From assembly GCA_025358155.1 (NCBI GenBank), contig JANYKR010000217.1, positions 1-45,937 on the forward strand: 45,937 nucleotides of DNA, read 5' to 3'. Below the pieces are notes generated by a model. The model was not told the DNA's origin and ran no database searches. It saw nothing but the letters and a program-made list of their open reading frames with translations. Made by a program: the position numbers and the translations under genes. Source of the stretch: Betaproteobacteria bacterium. GTDB taxonomy: Bacteria > Pseudomonadota > Gammaproteobacteria > Burkholderiales > Burkholderiaceae_C. Each line of letters opens with the position of its first letter. Position 1 is the first letter of the stretch. This document shows positions 7,844 through 16,500 of this stretch, piece after piece.

Positions 7844-9085
7844 ATGAAACCTTGGCTCCGCTGGTTGCTGCCCTTGCTGGCACTTTTGACCGTTGTTTTT
7901 TTTGGCGCTCGTTGGATGCAAGGCAGCAAGCAGGCGCAAACCGGCGCGCCAAGCGCGGCGGCTGCTGCGTCCGCCGCCAGCGCCGCGACCCCCACCCTGG
8001 AGCTGGCGGCACAGGACGTGCTGACCCTGCAGCGCGTCAACCTGACCCGGGGGCTGGAAGTATCGGGCAGCCTGAAGGCAGTCAACAGCGCGTTTGTCAA
8101 GGCGCGGGTGGGCTCGGAGGTCAAGCGCCTGGACGTGCGGGAGGGCGACAGCGTGCGGGCCGGCCAGGTGCTGGGCCAGCTCGATGCGACCGAATTCGAC
8201 TTGCGTTTGCGCCAGGCCGAGCAGCAAGCCGCTGCCGCCCGGGCCCAGCTCGAGATTGCCCAGCGCCAGCTCACCAACAACAAGGCTCTGGTGGCGCAGG
8301 GCTTCATTTCGCCCACCGCGCTGGAGACTTCGGTCTCCAGTGAAGCCGGTGCGATGGCCAACTTGATGGCCGCGCAGGCCGGTGCGGACCTGGCCAAAAA
8401 GTCGCGGTCTGACACGGTCTTGACGGCGCCGATTGCCGGACTGATCGCGCAGCGCCTGGCCCAACCCGGTGAGCGGGTGGCGGTGGACGCGCGCATCCTG
8501 GAGATCGTGGACCTGGCCCGGCTGGAGCTGGAGGCCGCCGTGGCCCCACAAGACCTGGCGGCGCTGAAAGTCGGCGACAAAGCCCGCTTGACCGTGGACG
8601 GCAGCAACGAAGCCGTGCCCGCCACCGTGGTGCGCATCAACCCGAGCGCGCAGGCCGGATCGCGCAGCGTGACCGCCTACCTGGCAGTGGCCGGCCAGCC
8701 CAGCCTGCGCAACGGCTTGTTTGCCCGCGGCTGGATAGCACTCGACCAGCGCCAGGTGCTGTCCCTGCCGCTGTCGGCCGTGCGCACCGACCAGGCCCAG
8801 CCCTATGCCATCCGCATCAACAACGGCCGCGCCGAGTTGCGCACCCTCACCCTGGGCAGTCGGGGCGAGGCCGACGGCGTGACGGTGGTGGAGGTTTTGC
8901 AAGGCCTCGCTGAGGGCGACCAGGTGCTGGCCGCCAGCGCTGGACTGGTGCCAGCTGGCGTCCGGCTGAAGCTGCCGGCCTCAGCCGACAAGCCTGCAGC
9001 GCCCCCGGCTGGCAAGCCTGCCGCCCTCCCCGCGGGCAAATCTGCCGCCCTCCCCGCTGGCAAATCTGCCAGCGCGGCCGGCTGA
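7844..9085 (+). CDS. RND efflux periplasmic adaptor (membrane fusion protein)
   Basis: This 413-residue protein has one N-terminal membrane anchor (WLRWLLPLLALLTVVFFGAR), a biotinyl-lipoyl-like half motif ('VKRLDVREGDSVRAGQVLGQL'-type, around 95-120), an alpha-hairpin with Ala/Gln-rich coiled coil (about 125-190), a second lipoyl half ('LTAPIAGLIAQRLAQPGERV'-type), and beta-barrel and membrane-proximal domains. It bridges the inner-membrane pump and the TolC-type channel. The start chosen is ATG 7844; a TTG at 7787 overlapping tetR is less likely. The C-terminal 30 residues are a PAGK/PAAL repeat tail made by a 24-base tandem repeat. Confidence 0.92.
   Translation: MKPWLRWLLPLLALLTVVFFGARWMQGSKQAQTGAPSAAAAASAASAATPTLELAAQDVLTLQRVNLTRGLEVSGSLKAVNSAFVKARVGSEVKRLDVREGDSVRAGQVLGQLDATEFDLRLRQAEQQAAAARAQLEIAQRQLTNNKALVAQGFISPTALETSVSSEAGAMANLMAAQAGADLAKKSRSDTVLTAPIAGLIAQRLAQPGERVAVDARILEIVDLARLELEAAVAPQDLAALKVGDKARLTVDGSNEAVPATVVRINPSAQAGSRSVTAYLAVAGQPSLRNGLFARGWIALDQRQVLSLPLSAVRTDQAQPYAIRINNGRAELRTLTLGSRGEADGVTVVEVLQGLAEGDQVLAASAGLVPAGVRLKLPASADKPAAPPAGKPAALPAGKSAALPAGKSASAAG
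9009..9080 (+). repeat. 24-base in-frame tandem repeat at the 3' end of the adaptor gene
   Basis: Units begin at 9009, 9033 and 9057; the first two differ at few positions and the third decays at its end. It encodes repeated GK(P/S)AALPA. The tail lies after the conserved fold. Confidence 0.85.
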
Positions 9086-9091
9086 CCCGCC

Positions 9092-12000
9092 ATGTGGTTC
9101 ACTCGTTTGTCCATCGGCAATCCGGTCATGGCCACGATGGTCATGCTGGCTTTTGTGGTGCTGGGCTTGTTTTCGTACCAGCGGCTGCGTATCGACCAGT
9201 TCCCGGAGATCGACTTCCCGACCGTGGTGGTGCAGACCGACTACCCAGGCGCCGCGCCCGAGGTGGTCGAGAGCGAGGTGACCAAGAAGATCGAGGAGAC
9301 GGTCAACACGATCGCCGGCATCAGCCAGCTGTTCTCGCGCAGCTACGAGGGCAGCTCGGTGGTGATCGTGCAATTCAACCTCGATGTCAACGGCCGCCGC
9401 GCGGCAGACGACGTGCGAGAGAAGCTGGCCATCATCAAGGCCGGCTTCCGGGACGAGGTCAAGGAGCCGCGGGTCTCCCGGTTCGATCCGGCCAGCACGC
9501 CGATCTTCTCGCTCGCAGTGACCTCACCCGACGGCAGCAAGTCGGTGCAGGAGCTGACCACCTACGCCGACCAGGTCCTGCGCAAGCGGCTCGAAAACGT
9601 GCGCGGCGTCGGCTCGATCACGCTGGTGGGCAGTGTCAAGCGCGAGATCAACGTCTACCTCAAGCCGCAGGCGATGGAGGCCTTTGGTGTCGGCGTGGAC
9701 GCGGTGGTCAATGCGGTGCGCACCGAGAACCAGGACTTGCCGGCCGGCAGCCTGCGCTCGGGCGAGGCCGAGCGCACGGTGCAGATTGCCGGCCGCGTCA
9801 AACGCCCCGAAGACCTGAACCAGCTGATCGTGACCCGGCGCGGAGGCACCGCCGTTGGCGCCAGCGCCGGCAGCAGCGCCGGCAGCAACGGCCAGGCGGT
9901 ACGCCTGTCGCAGGTGGCCAGCGTGGTGGACGGCCCCGAGGAGCTCGAGTCGCTGGCGCTTTACAACGGACGCCGGATGTTGGCGCTGGAGGTCAAGAAG
10001 AGCCAGGGCGAAAACACCATCGATGTGGTGGACGGGCTGCAGAAAACCATCGCGCAGCTGCAGCCGCAGTTACCGCCGGGCATGGCACTGGAAGTGGTGC
10101 GCGACGGCTCGCGCTCGATCCGGGTGTCGGTGGCCAACGTCAAGCGCACGCTGGTCGAGGGCGCGCTGCTGACCATCACCATCGTCTTCTTGTTCTTGAA
10201 CTCCTGGCGCTCGACCGTGATCACCGGGCTCACGCTGCCGATTGCGTTGATCGGCACGTTTTTGTTCATGGACATGTTCGGCTTCACGATCAACATGATC
10301 ACGCTGATGGCCATGAGCTTGTGCGTGGGCCTGTTGATCGACGACGCGATCGTGGTGCGCGAGAACATCGTGCGCCATGTGCAGATGGGCAAGACCGCCC
10401 ACGCCGCCGCACTGGCCGGCACCAACGAGATCGGCCTGGCGGTGCTGGCGACCACGCTGTCGATCGTGGCGGTGTTTCTGCCGATCGGTTTCATGAGCGG
10501 CATCATCGGCAAGTTTTTTCATGAATTCGGCCTGACCATCGTCGCAGCGGTGCTGATCTCGATGTTTGTCAGCTTCACGCTCGACCCGATGCTCAGCTCG
10601 ATCTGGCACGACCCGGCGATCGACCGGGAAGGTCAGCCGTTCAAGCCCAAAGGTTTTTACGACCACACGCTGGGCCGCCTCACCCACTGGGTGGACCGGG
10701 CCTCGCACCGGCTGGGCGAGGTTTATGTCGCCACGCTGGGTTGGTCGCTGCGCCACAAGGGCGTGACGGTTGCGATTGCGCTGTCCACCCTGGTGGGTGC
10801 GGTTTTGCTGGTGCCCCGGCTGGGTACCGAGTTTGTGCCCAAGGCCGATTTCTCGGAGACCAACGTCAGCTTCTACACGCCAGTGGGCTCGTCGCTGGCC
10901 AGCACCGAGGCCCGCGCCCGCCAGGTCGATGCGATCTTGCGCGAGATGCCCGAGGTCAACTACACCTTCACCACCATCAACACCGGCCAGGCGGCGGGTC
11001 GCAACTACGTCACGGTGTTTGTGCGACTGGTCGACCGCAAACAACGCAGCCGCAGCGTTGACGAGATGTCGCCGCCGCTGCGGGCCCGGCTGGCGCAGGT
11101 GGCGGGCATCACGGTCACGCATGTCGGCCTGCTCGACTCGGTGGGCGGCGGCAAGCCGATCCAGTTCTCGATCCAGGGCAGCGACCTGGTGGAGTTGCAG
11201 CGCCTCACCACGTCCACCCTGGCCAAACTGGCTCCGGTGCCCGGCCTGGTAGACCTGGACACCAGCATGAAGCCGCCCAAGCCCACGGTGGTGGTCAACG
11301 TGCGGCGCGACGCCGCCAACGACCTGGGCCTGTCGGTCGGCGCGATCACCAACACCTTGCGGGCGCTGGTGGCCGGCCAGACCGTAGGCGACTGGCGGGC
11401 TGGCAACGACCAGACCTACGACGTCAAGGTGCGCCTGGCGCCCGAGTCGCGCGACAGCCCGGACGACCTGGGCCAGTTGGGCCTGGTGCTGGGCAGCAAT
11501 GCCGACGGGTCAACCCGCAGCGTGCGGCTGTCGCAGGTGGCCGATGTGCGGGCTGGTTTTGGTGCCAACCAGGTCAACCGGCGTGACCAGAACCGCGAGA
11601 GCGAGATCACCGCCAACACTGCGGGCCGAGCCCAGGGCGAGGTGGCGGCCGATGTGCGCAAAGTGCTGGACGGCTTGGCGCTGCCGCCGGGTTACAGCTA
11701 CCGCTTTGGCGGCTCGACCAAGGACATGCAGGAGAGCTTTGGCTACGCGGTGTCGGCCCTGGCCCTGGGCGTGGTGTTCATCTACATGATCCTGGCCTCG
11801 CAGTTCCGCAGCTTTCTGCAGCCACTGGCGCTGATGAGCTCGTTGCCGTTGACCCTGATCGGCGTGGTCGGCGCGTTGCTGATCTGGCGCAGCACCCTCA
11901 ACATGTTCTCGATCATCGGCGTGATCATGCTGATGGGCCTGGTGACCAAAAACGCGATTTTGCTGGTCGACTTTGCGATCCGGGTGCGCTCGCCCTCGGT

Positions 12001-12334
12001 CGATGAGCAGGGCCGGACGGTACCTGGCCTGCCACGCAACGAGGCCTTGCTGGTGGCAGCCAAGGTGCGCTTGCGGCCGATCCTGATGACCACGCTGGCG
12101 ATGATTTTTGGCATGCTGCCGCTGGCACTGGCGCTGACCGAGGGCTCGGAGCAGCGCGCGCCGATGGGTCAGGCCGTGATTGGCGGTGTCATCACCTCGT
12201 CGCTGCTGACGCTGGTGGTGGTGCCGGTGGTCTACTGCTGGCTCGACGACCTGGGCAACTGGGCCAAGCGCAGGCTGTTTGGCATCGAGCCGCCGCAAGC
12301 TGCAGGTCAGCTTGCCGCCGAGCTGCCGAAATAG
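9092..12334 (+). CDS. RND multidrug/solute efflux pump, HAE1 (AcrB-like) family
   Basis: This 1080-residue inner-membrane protein has the two-fold RND plan: TM1 near residues 10-30, a first large periplasmic loop, TM2-6, the hydrophilic middle, TM7, a second loop and TM8-12. Proton-relay features are visible in TM4 (GLLIDDAIVVRENI) and TM10 (GLVTKNAILLVDFA, with Lys). 'FPEIDFPTVVVQTDYPGA' at the porter-domain start is typical. It begins six bases after the adaptor stop. A small Gly/Ser/Ala insertion (ASAGSSAGSNG, about 253-265) is unusual. The substrate is unknown; HAE1 pumps export hydrophobic drugs, solvents or lipids. Confidence 0.95.
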   Translation: MWFTRLSIGNPVMATMVMLAFVVLGLFSYQRLRIDQFPEIDFPTVVVQTDYPGAAPEVVESEVTKKIEETVNTIAGISQLFSRSYEGSSVVIVQFNLDVNGRRAADDVREKLAIIKAGFRDEVKEPRVSRFDPASTPIFSLAVTSPDGSKSVQELTTYADQVLRKRLENVRGVGSITLVGSVKREINVYLKPQAMEAFGVGVDAVVNAVRTENQDLPAGSLRSGEAERTVQIAGRVKRPEDLNQLIVTRRGGTAVGASAGSSAGSNGQAVRLSQVASVVDGPEELESLALYNGRRMLALEVKKSQGENTIDVVDGLQKTIAQLQPQLPPGMALEVVRDGSRSIRVSVANVKRTLVEGALLTITIVFLFLNSWRSTVITGLTLPIALIGTFLFMDMFGFTINMITLMAMSLCVGLLIDDAIVVRENIVRHVQMGKTAHAAALAGTNEIGLAVLATTLSIVAVFLPIGFMSGIIGKFFHEFGLTIVAAVLISMFVSFTLDPMLSSIWHDPAIDREGQPFKPKGFYDHTLGRLTHWVDRASHRLGEVYVATLGWSLRHKGVTVAIALSTLVGAVLLVPRLGTEFVPKADFSETNVSFYTPVGSSLASTEARARQVDAILREMPEVNYTFTTINTGQAAGRNYVTVFVRLVDRKQRSRSVDEMSPPLRARLAQVAGITVTHVGLLDSVGGGKPIQFSIQGSDLVELQRLTTSTLAKLAPVPGLVDLDTSMKPPKPTVVVNVRRDAANDLGLSVGAITNTLRALVAGQTVGDWRAGNDQTYDVKVRLAPESRDSPDDLGQLGLVLGSNADGSTRSVRLSQVADVRAGFGANQVNRRDQNRESEITANTAGRAQGEVAADVRKVLDGLALPPGYSYRFGGSTKDMQESFGYAVSALALGVVFIYMILASQFRSFLQPLALMSSLPLTLIGVVGALLIWRSTLNMFSIIGVIMLMGLVTKNAILLVDFAIRVRSPSVDEQGRTVPGLPRNEALLVAAKVRLRPILMTTLAMIFGMLPLALALTEGSEQRAPMGQAVIGGVITSSLLTLVVVPVVYCWLDDLGNWAKRRLFGIEPPQAAGQLAAELPK

Positions 12335-12337
12335 AAT
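12332..12337 (+). promoter_or_regulatory. Possible -10 box for pcm, overlapping the RND stop codon
   Basis: TAGAAT begins on the RND stop codon, 59 bases before the pcm start. It resembles the TAGAAT boxes before tRNA-Gly, the mutase gene and phaR. No good -35 is visible. Confidence 0.3.
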
Positions 12338-12395
12338 CAACAGCGGTCTTTTGCGCCCGCCAACCCCCACCCCAAGACAGCCCAGGACCCGTGCC

Positions 12396-13070
12396 ATGAA
12401 CACCGAGCAGGCCCGCTTCAACATGATCGAGCAGCAGATCCGCCCCTGGGATGTGCTGGACGCCGGTGTGCTCTCGCTGCTGGCGATGGTGCGGCGCGAA
12501 GACTTTGTGCCCCCGGCCTACAAGGCCATGGCCTTTGTCGATTGCGAAGTGCCGCTGATCGAAAACGGCCAAGAGGCGCACGACGGCCAATGCATGCTGG
12601 CGCCCCGGGTCGAGGCCCGGCTGTTGCAAGAGGCCCAGGTGCAGCGCCACGAGCGGGTGCTGGAGATCGGTGCCGGCTCGGGCTTCATGGCCGCGCTGCT
12701 GGCGCACCGGGCGCAATCGGTGATCACGCTGGAATGTGTGCCGGCGCTGGCCGTGATGGCCGCCACCAACCTGCGGCGTGGCGGCGTGCTCAACGCCAGC
12801 GTGCGCGAGATGGACGGCGCCCGCGGCCTGTCCGGCGAGGCACCGTTCGACGTGATCATGCTGTCGGGCTCGGTGCCGGAGGTGCCGCAAGTACTGCTCG
12901 ACCAGCTCAAGCTGGGCGGCCGTCTGATCGCCATCGTCGGCCAGGAGCCGGTGATGCAGGCGATGCGCATCACCCGCTTGTCGGCCACGAACCTGAAGTC
13001 TGAGGCGCTGTTCGACACGGTCGCGCCCCGCCTGCTGGGCTTTGCCGAGCCGAGCCGCTTCATTTTTTGA
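12396..13070 (+). CDS. pcm: Protein-L-isoaspartate O-methyltransferase
   Basis: This 224-residue SAM-dependent enzyme methylates isoaspartyl residues in damaged proteins to start their repair. SAM motif I VLEIGAGSGF is at about 88-97, followed by the acidic strand 'VITLECV' and 'FDVIMLSGSVPEVP' (motif II region). The N-terminal FNMIEQQIRPWDV and 'REDFVP' segments are typical of the Burkholderiales form. The longer open frame upstream enters the pump gene, so the ATG giving MNTEQARF is used. It sits between the RND pump and the tolC-type gene. Confidence 0.88.
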   Translation: MNTEQARFNMIEQQIRPWDVLDAGVLSLLAMVRREDFVPPAYKAMAFVDCEVPLIENGQEAHDGQCMLAPRVEARLLQEAQVQRHERVLEIGAGSGFMAALLAHRAQSVITLECVPALAVMAATNLRRGGVLNASVREMDGARGLSGEAPFDVIMLSGSVPEVPQVLLDQLKLGGRLIAIVGQEPVMQAMRITRLSATNLKSEALFDTVAPRLLGFAEPSRFIF

Positions 13071-13356
13071 TCGGTGGCTGCTGTGTGTCTGCACCGGCTG
13101 CAGCCCGTCCGGGTTTTGTGTCAACACGGCGCCCGCAAGCTGCAGCGTGTCACATGCCTGCAGCGGCGAGGTCCGGGTCAGGGTACAACCTGGCCGGTGG
13201 CAGCGATGCCGGGCTTGGCGGGGACGACAGCAGGGTGCCCGGTGGTTGAGGGCCGGGCTGCCATCCAGCCCCACCCCACAGCGCTTGCCTGGTCCGCTGG
13301 CCTTGTTGTTTGTCACTGAAACTTCCGATCCGCCATTTTTTGCAAGGATGTTGTTC
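13071..13356. other. Intergenic spacer, 286 bases, pcm to tolC
   Basis: I see no convincing gene here. In many Burkholderiales a short rhodanese-domain gene lies at this position; no rhodanese signature can be read in any frame. A Shine-Dalgarno-like aagga precedes the tolC start at 13357. Confidence 0.5.
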
Positions 13357-14754
13357 ATGCCCAGTCTGACCCCGCGCGCAATGCCTCACCTGCCGCAACT
13401 GGCGCCGTCGCGGCGCAGCCGTGCCAGCCGGCTGGCCCTGCTGGTGGGCCTGGTCCTGGCCGGCCAAGTGCCCGCCCAGGCGCAGAGCCTGCTTGAGCTG
13501 TATGACGCAGCCCGTATCTATGACGCGCCCTACCAGTCGGCCCGCTCGCAGGCCGATTCGGTCGTCTACAAGGCCGAGCAGAGCCGGGCCCTGAACCGGC
13601 CGCTGGTCAACGCCACCGCCAACTTGGCCGAGAGCCGCGCCGACACGCCCTACGCCACCGCCATCAGCACCCGTACGGGTGTGCAGTCGTTGGGTGTGAC
13701 GGCGCAGCAGCCGCTGTTCAACCGGGCCAACGACAAGACCATCGCCCAGGCCGAGCGCAACATCGATGTAGCACGCGCGCAGCTGGTGGCGGCCGAGCAA
13801 GACCTGATCGTGCGCCTGGTGCAGGCCTACTTCGACGTGTTGTCGTCCAGCGACGCACTCGACACCGTGCGGGTCAACAAGAAGGCCATCGCCGAGCAAT
13901 TGGCCTCGGCCAAGCGCAACTTCGAGGTCGGCACCGCGACCATCACCGACACCCGCGAGGCCCAGGCCAAGTTCGATCTCGGCACCGCGCAGGAGCTGGC
14001 CGCTGAAAACGACCTCAACGTCAAGCGCTTGGCGCTGGACGGTGTGGTCGGTCGGGCCGGCATCATCCCCAAGCGGATGGCTGTACCCGTGGTGCTGCCG
14101 CCCACCGTGCCGGCCGATGTCGAGCAGTGGGTCAGCCAGGCCGATGCCGCCAGCCCGGGGCTGGCGCAGTTGCGCCTGGCCCGCGAAGTGGCCCGGCTGG
14201 AGACAGAAAAGGCCCGCACCGGCCACCTGCCCACGGTCGGCGTGAGCGCCTCGCTGAGCGAAGCCCACACCCGGCTGGCAGGCGCAACCCGCGCCAGCAG
14301 CTTTGGCCCGACCACCGGCACCGGCCCGACCGGCTCGGTGTCGCTGCTGGTCAACCTGCCGCTGTTTTCGGGCTACTCGGTTCAGAACCGCATCAAGGAG
14401 ACGCTGGCGCTGGAAGACAAGGCCCAAAGCGACCTCGAATCCGCCCGCCGCGGCACGGCGCAGGCGACCCGCAGTGCCTTTTTCACCGTGCAGTCCTTGC
14501 GCGGCCAGGTGCTGGCGCTGGAGGCGGCCGAGTCGTCGAGCAAGCTGTCGCTCGAAGCCACCGAACTTGGCTACAAGGTGGGGGTGCGGGTCAACCTGGA
14601 CGTGCTCAACGCCCAGACCCAGCTCTACCAAGCCCAGCGCGACCTGGCCAAGGCCCGCTATGACGTGATCCTCAATGGACTGAGGTTGCGCCAGGCCTCG
14701 GGCCTGCTGCAGCCGCAGGACGTGAACGCGGTCGATACGCTGCTGGCCAGGTAG
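13357..14754 (+). CDS. TolC-family outer-membrane efflux channel
   Basis: This 465-residue protein has a signal peptide (SRASRLALLVGLVLAGQVPA, cleavage near AQA-QS) and two OEP repeats that form the beta-barrel/alpha-tunnel: 'LLELYDAARIYDAPYQSAR' at the N-terminus, and 'LATELGYKVGVRVNLDVLNAQ'-type near 405-425. It is the expected third component of the adaptor and RND pump encoded upstream, although pcm is interposed. The start MPSLTP is chosen because aaggatgtt gives proper spacing to ATG 13357; ATG 13348 lies directly on the Shine-Dalgarno. It may also serve other exporters. Confidence 0.92.
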   Translation: MPSLTPRAMPHLPQLAPSRRSRASRLALLVGLVLAGQVPAQAQSLLELYDAARIYDAPYQSARSQADSVVYKAEQSRALNRPLVNATANLAESRADTPYATAISTRTGVQSLGVTAQQPLFNRANDKTIAQAERNIDVARAQLVAAEQDLIVRLVQAYFDVLSSSDALDTVRVNKKAIAEQLASAKRNFEVGTATITDTREAQAKFDLGTAQELAAENDLNVKRLALDGVVGRAGIIPKRMAVPVVLPPTVPADVEQWVSQADAASPGLAQLRLAREVARLETEKARTGHLPTVGVSASLSEAHTRLAGATRASSFGPTTGTGPTGSVSLLVNLPLFSGYSVQNRIKETLALEDKAQSDLESARRGTAQATRSAFFTVQSLRGQVLALEAAESSSKLSLEATELGYKVGVRVNLDVLNAQTQLYQAQRDLAKARYDVILNGLRLRQASGLLQPQDVNAVDTLLAR

Positions 14755-14769
14755 CAGCCTGGGCTGAGT

Positions 14770-14808
14770 GGGCGCGGAGACCGGGCGCGGCGAGCGGGCG
14801 CGGCGAGC
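14770..14808 (+). repeat. 13-base tandem repeat, 3 units, downstream of tolC
   Basis: gggcgcggagacc is followed by two identical gggcgcggcgagc units (14770, 14783, 14796). It lies in the 228-base spacer between the tolC-type gene and the DUF1800 gene. It is the third intergenic locus in the window with a 13-base period. Confidence 0.9.
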
Positions 14809-14982
14809 GGACCCAAACGCCGCCGCTGCCCATTCGAAGGGGCCTGAAGGGCGCGCTTTTTGACGCCACCACCTGCTCGGCGGCCGCACCCGTGGGCAGG
14901 TTTGCAATACTTTGCAGGCTCGCCTGCCAACCCTCAGTGCTCCGCCCGCGTTGTGTCCGAAGCCCTGCGGAGACCCCACGCG

Positions 14983-16449
14983 ATGCGCCTGTCCAACACC
15001 CTCGACCCTGCGGCCGCCGCCGCCATCGCCGCCCACCGCTTTGGTCTGGGTGAACCCGACCTGGCCATCGTCGTGCCCGACGCAAGGCGCTGGCTGCTGG
15101 GCCAGATCGGCGCGGCCGAGACCCAGCGCGGCGCGGCCTTGCCCGGACTGACCGAAGCGCTGGCACGCCAGGCCGCCGCCCGGCCCGCTGATGCCCGTGC
15201 CGCCAAGGCCGACCTGCAGGCCCAGGTGCAGGCCGACATGCGTGCGCGGCTGCTCACTGCGGCCACCAGCCGCCGGCCGTTTGCCGAGCGCTTGGCGCTG
15301 TTCTGGTGCAACCACTTCACGGTCTCGCTGGGCAAGGCCAGCAGCCAGGGCCTGGTCGGCGCTTTTGAGCGCGAGGCCATCCGGCCCCACATCGCCGGCC
15401 GGCTTGCCGATCTGCTGCAGGCAGCCGTCACCCACCCGGCGATGCTGCGCTATCTCGACAACCACCTCTCGGCCGGCCCGCAATCGGCGCTGGCGCAGCG
15501 ATTGCGGCGGCGCAGCGCGGCAGCGGTGACAGCGGGTCAGCCTGCCGAGAACCCGCCGCGCCTGACCGGCATGAATGAAAACCTGGCCCGCGAGGTGCTG
15601 GAGTTGCACACCCTCGGCGTGACCGGCGGCGGCGGTGTCTACGGCCCCTGGGGCGGTTACAGCCAGGCCGATGTCACGTCATTGGCGGCCGTGCTCACCG
15701 GCTGGCGGGGGCCCAAGCCGGGCGCAGCAGCGGGTCAGGTCAATGCCGAGGCGGCCCGCGGCCTTGACAACCACCCCGGCGCCTCCAATGACCCCCCCGA
15801 CTTTGACCCGGCCTGGCACCAACCCGGGCCCAAGACCGTGCTCGGTCGCGTCTATCCGGCCGGCCCGCAGGCCTTGCCGGCAGTCCTGGCCGACCTGGCG
15901 CGCCAGCCCGCCATGCACCGGCATGTCGCCACCCGGCTGGCACGCCATTTTGTCGCCGACCAGCCTGCGCCCGCCCTCGTCACGCGGCTGGCCAACTGCC
16001 TGCAAAGCACCGACGGCGACCTCGCAGCGCTGTACCAGGTGTTGGTCGATGCGCCCGAGGCCTGGACACCGGCGCCGGACAAGCTCAAGACGCCCGAGGC
16101 TTTTGTGATCAGCAGCGCACGGCTGCTGGGCCTGGGCGAGCGCCTGACCCAGCGCGCCGCCGACGCCGGCCTGGCGGCGCTGGGCCAGCGTCCGCAGTCG
16201 GCCGGCTCACCGGCGGGCTGGTCTGATCTGGCCGCCGACTGGCTCGGGCCCGAGGCCGTTTGGCAGCGCGTGGAATGGGCGGTGCAATGGGCTGAGCGGC
16301 TGGGCGCCAGCGTGGATGCACGGGCACTGGCCCGCAGCAGCCTGGGCCCGCTGCTGAGCGAGGCCACCCGCCAGCAGATCGAACGTGCCGCCGACGGGCC
16401 GCAGGCCCTGACCCTGCTGCTGATGGCGCCCGAATTTCAGCGCTGTTGA
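14983..16449 (+). CDS. DUF1800 family protein
   Basis: This 488-residue protein shows DUF1800 landmarks: 'AAAIAAHRFGLGEPD' at the N-terminus, 'LFWCNHFTVSLGK' near 105-118, 'MLRYLDNHLSAGP', 'MNENLAREVLELHTLGV' near 195-212, and 'VTSLAAVLTGWRG'. The biochemical role of this family is not established. It is followed 51 bases later by a DUF1501 gene, its near-constant partner, which suggests a joint secreted function. No clear signal peptide is seen here, so export may depend on the Tat-bearing partner. The start is ATG 14983; the upstream frame runs into repeats. Confidence 0.88.
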   Translation: MRLSNTLDPAAAAAIAAHRFGLGEPDLAIVVPDARRWLLGQIGAAETQRGAALPGLTEALARQAAARPADARAAKADLQAQVQADMRARLLTAATSRRPFAERLALFWCNHFTVSLGKASSQGLVGAFEREAIRPHIAGRLADLLQAAVTHPAMLRYLDNHLSAGPQSALAQRLRRRSAAAVTAGQPAENPPRLTGMNENLAREVLELHTLGVTGGGGVYGPWGGYSQADVTSLAAVLTGWRGPKPGAAAGQVNAEAARGLDNHPGASNDPPDFDPAWHQPGPKTVLGRVYPAGPQALPAVLADLARQPAMHRHVATRLARHFVADQPAPALVTRLANCLQSTDGDLAALYQVLVDAPEAWTPAPDKLKTPEAFVISSARLLGLGERLTQRAADAGLAALGQRPQSAGSPAGWSDLAADWLGPEAVWQRVEWAVQWAERLGASVDARALARSSLGPLLSEATRQQIERAADGPQALTLLLMAPEFQRC

Positions 16450-16500
16450 CAACCTGGCATCGCCCGTACGCCACCGCCCATCTGCCCTCCGGAGCCCGCC

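Noticed and set aside
13071-13356. Remnant rhodanese gene between pcm and tolC
   Set aside because: No rhodanese active-site loop or strand pattern could be read in any frame.
13150-15609. Very long minus-strand open frame (819 codons) across tolC and DUF1800
   Set aside because: It is a shadow in GC-rich DNA: low-complexity Arg/Gly/Gln/Ala composition, no family motif, and the plus strand encodes clear TolC and DUF1800 proteins.
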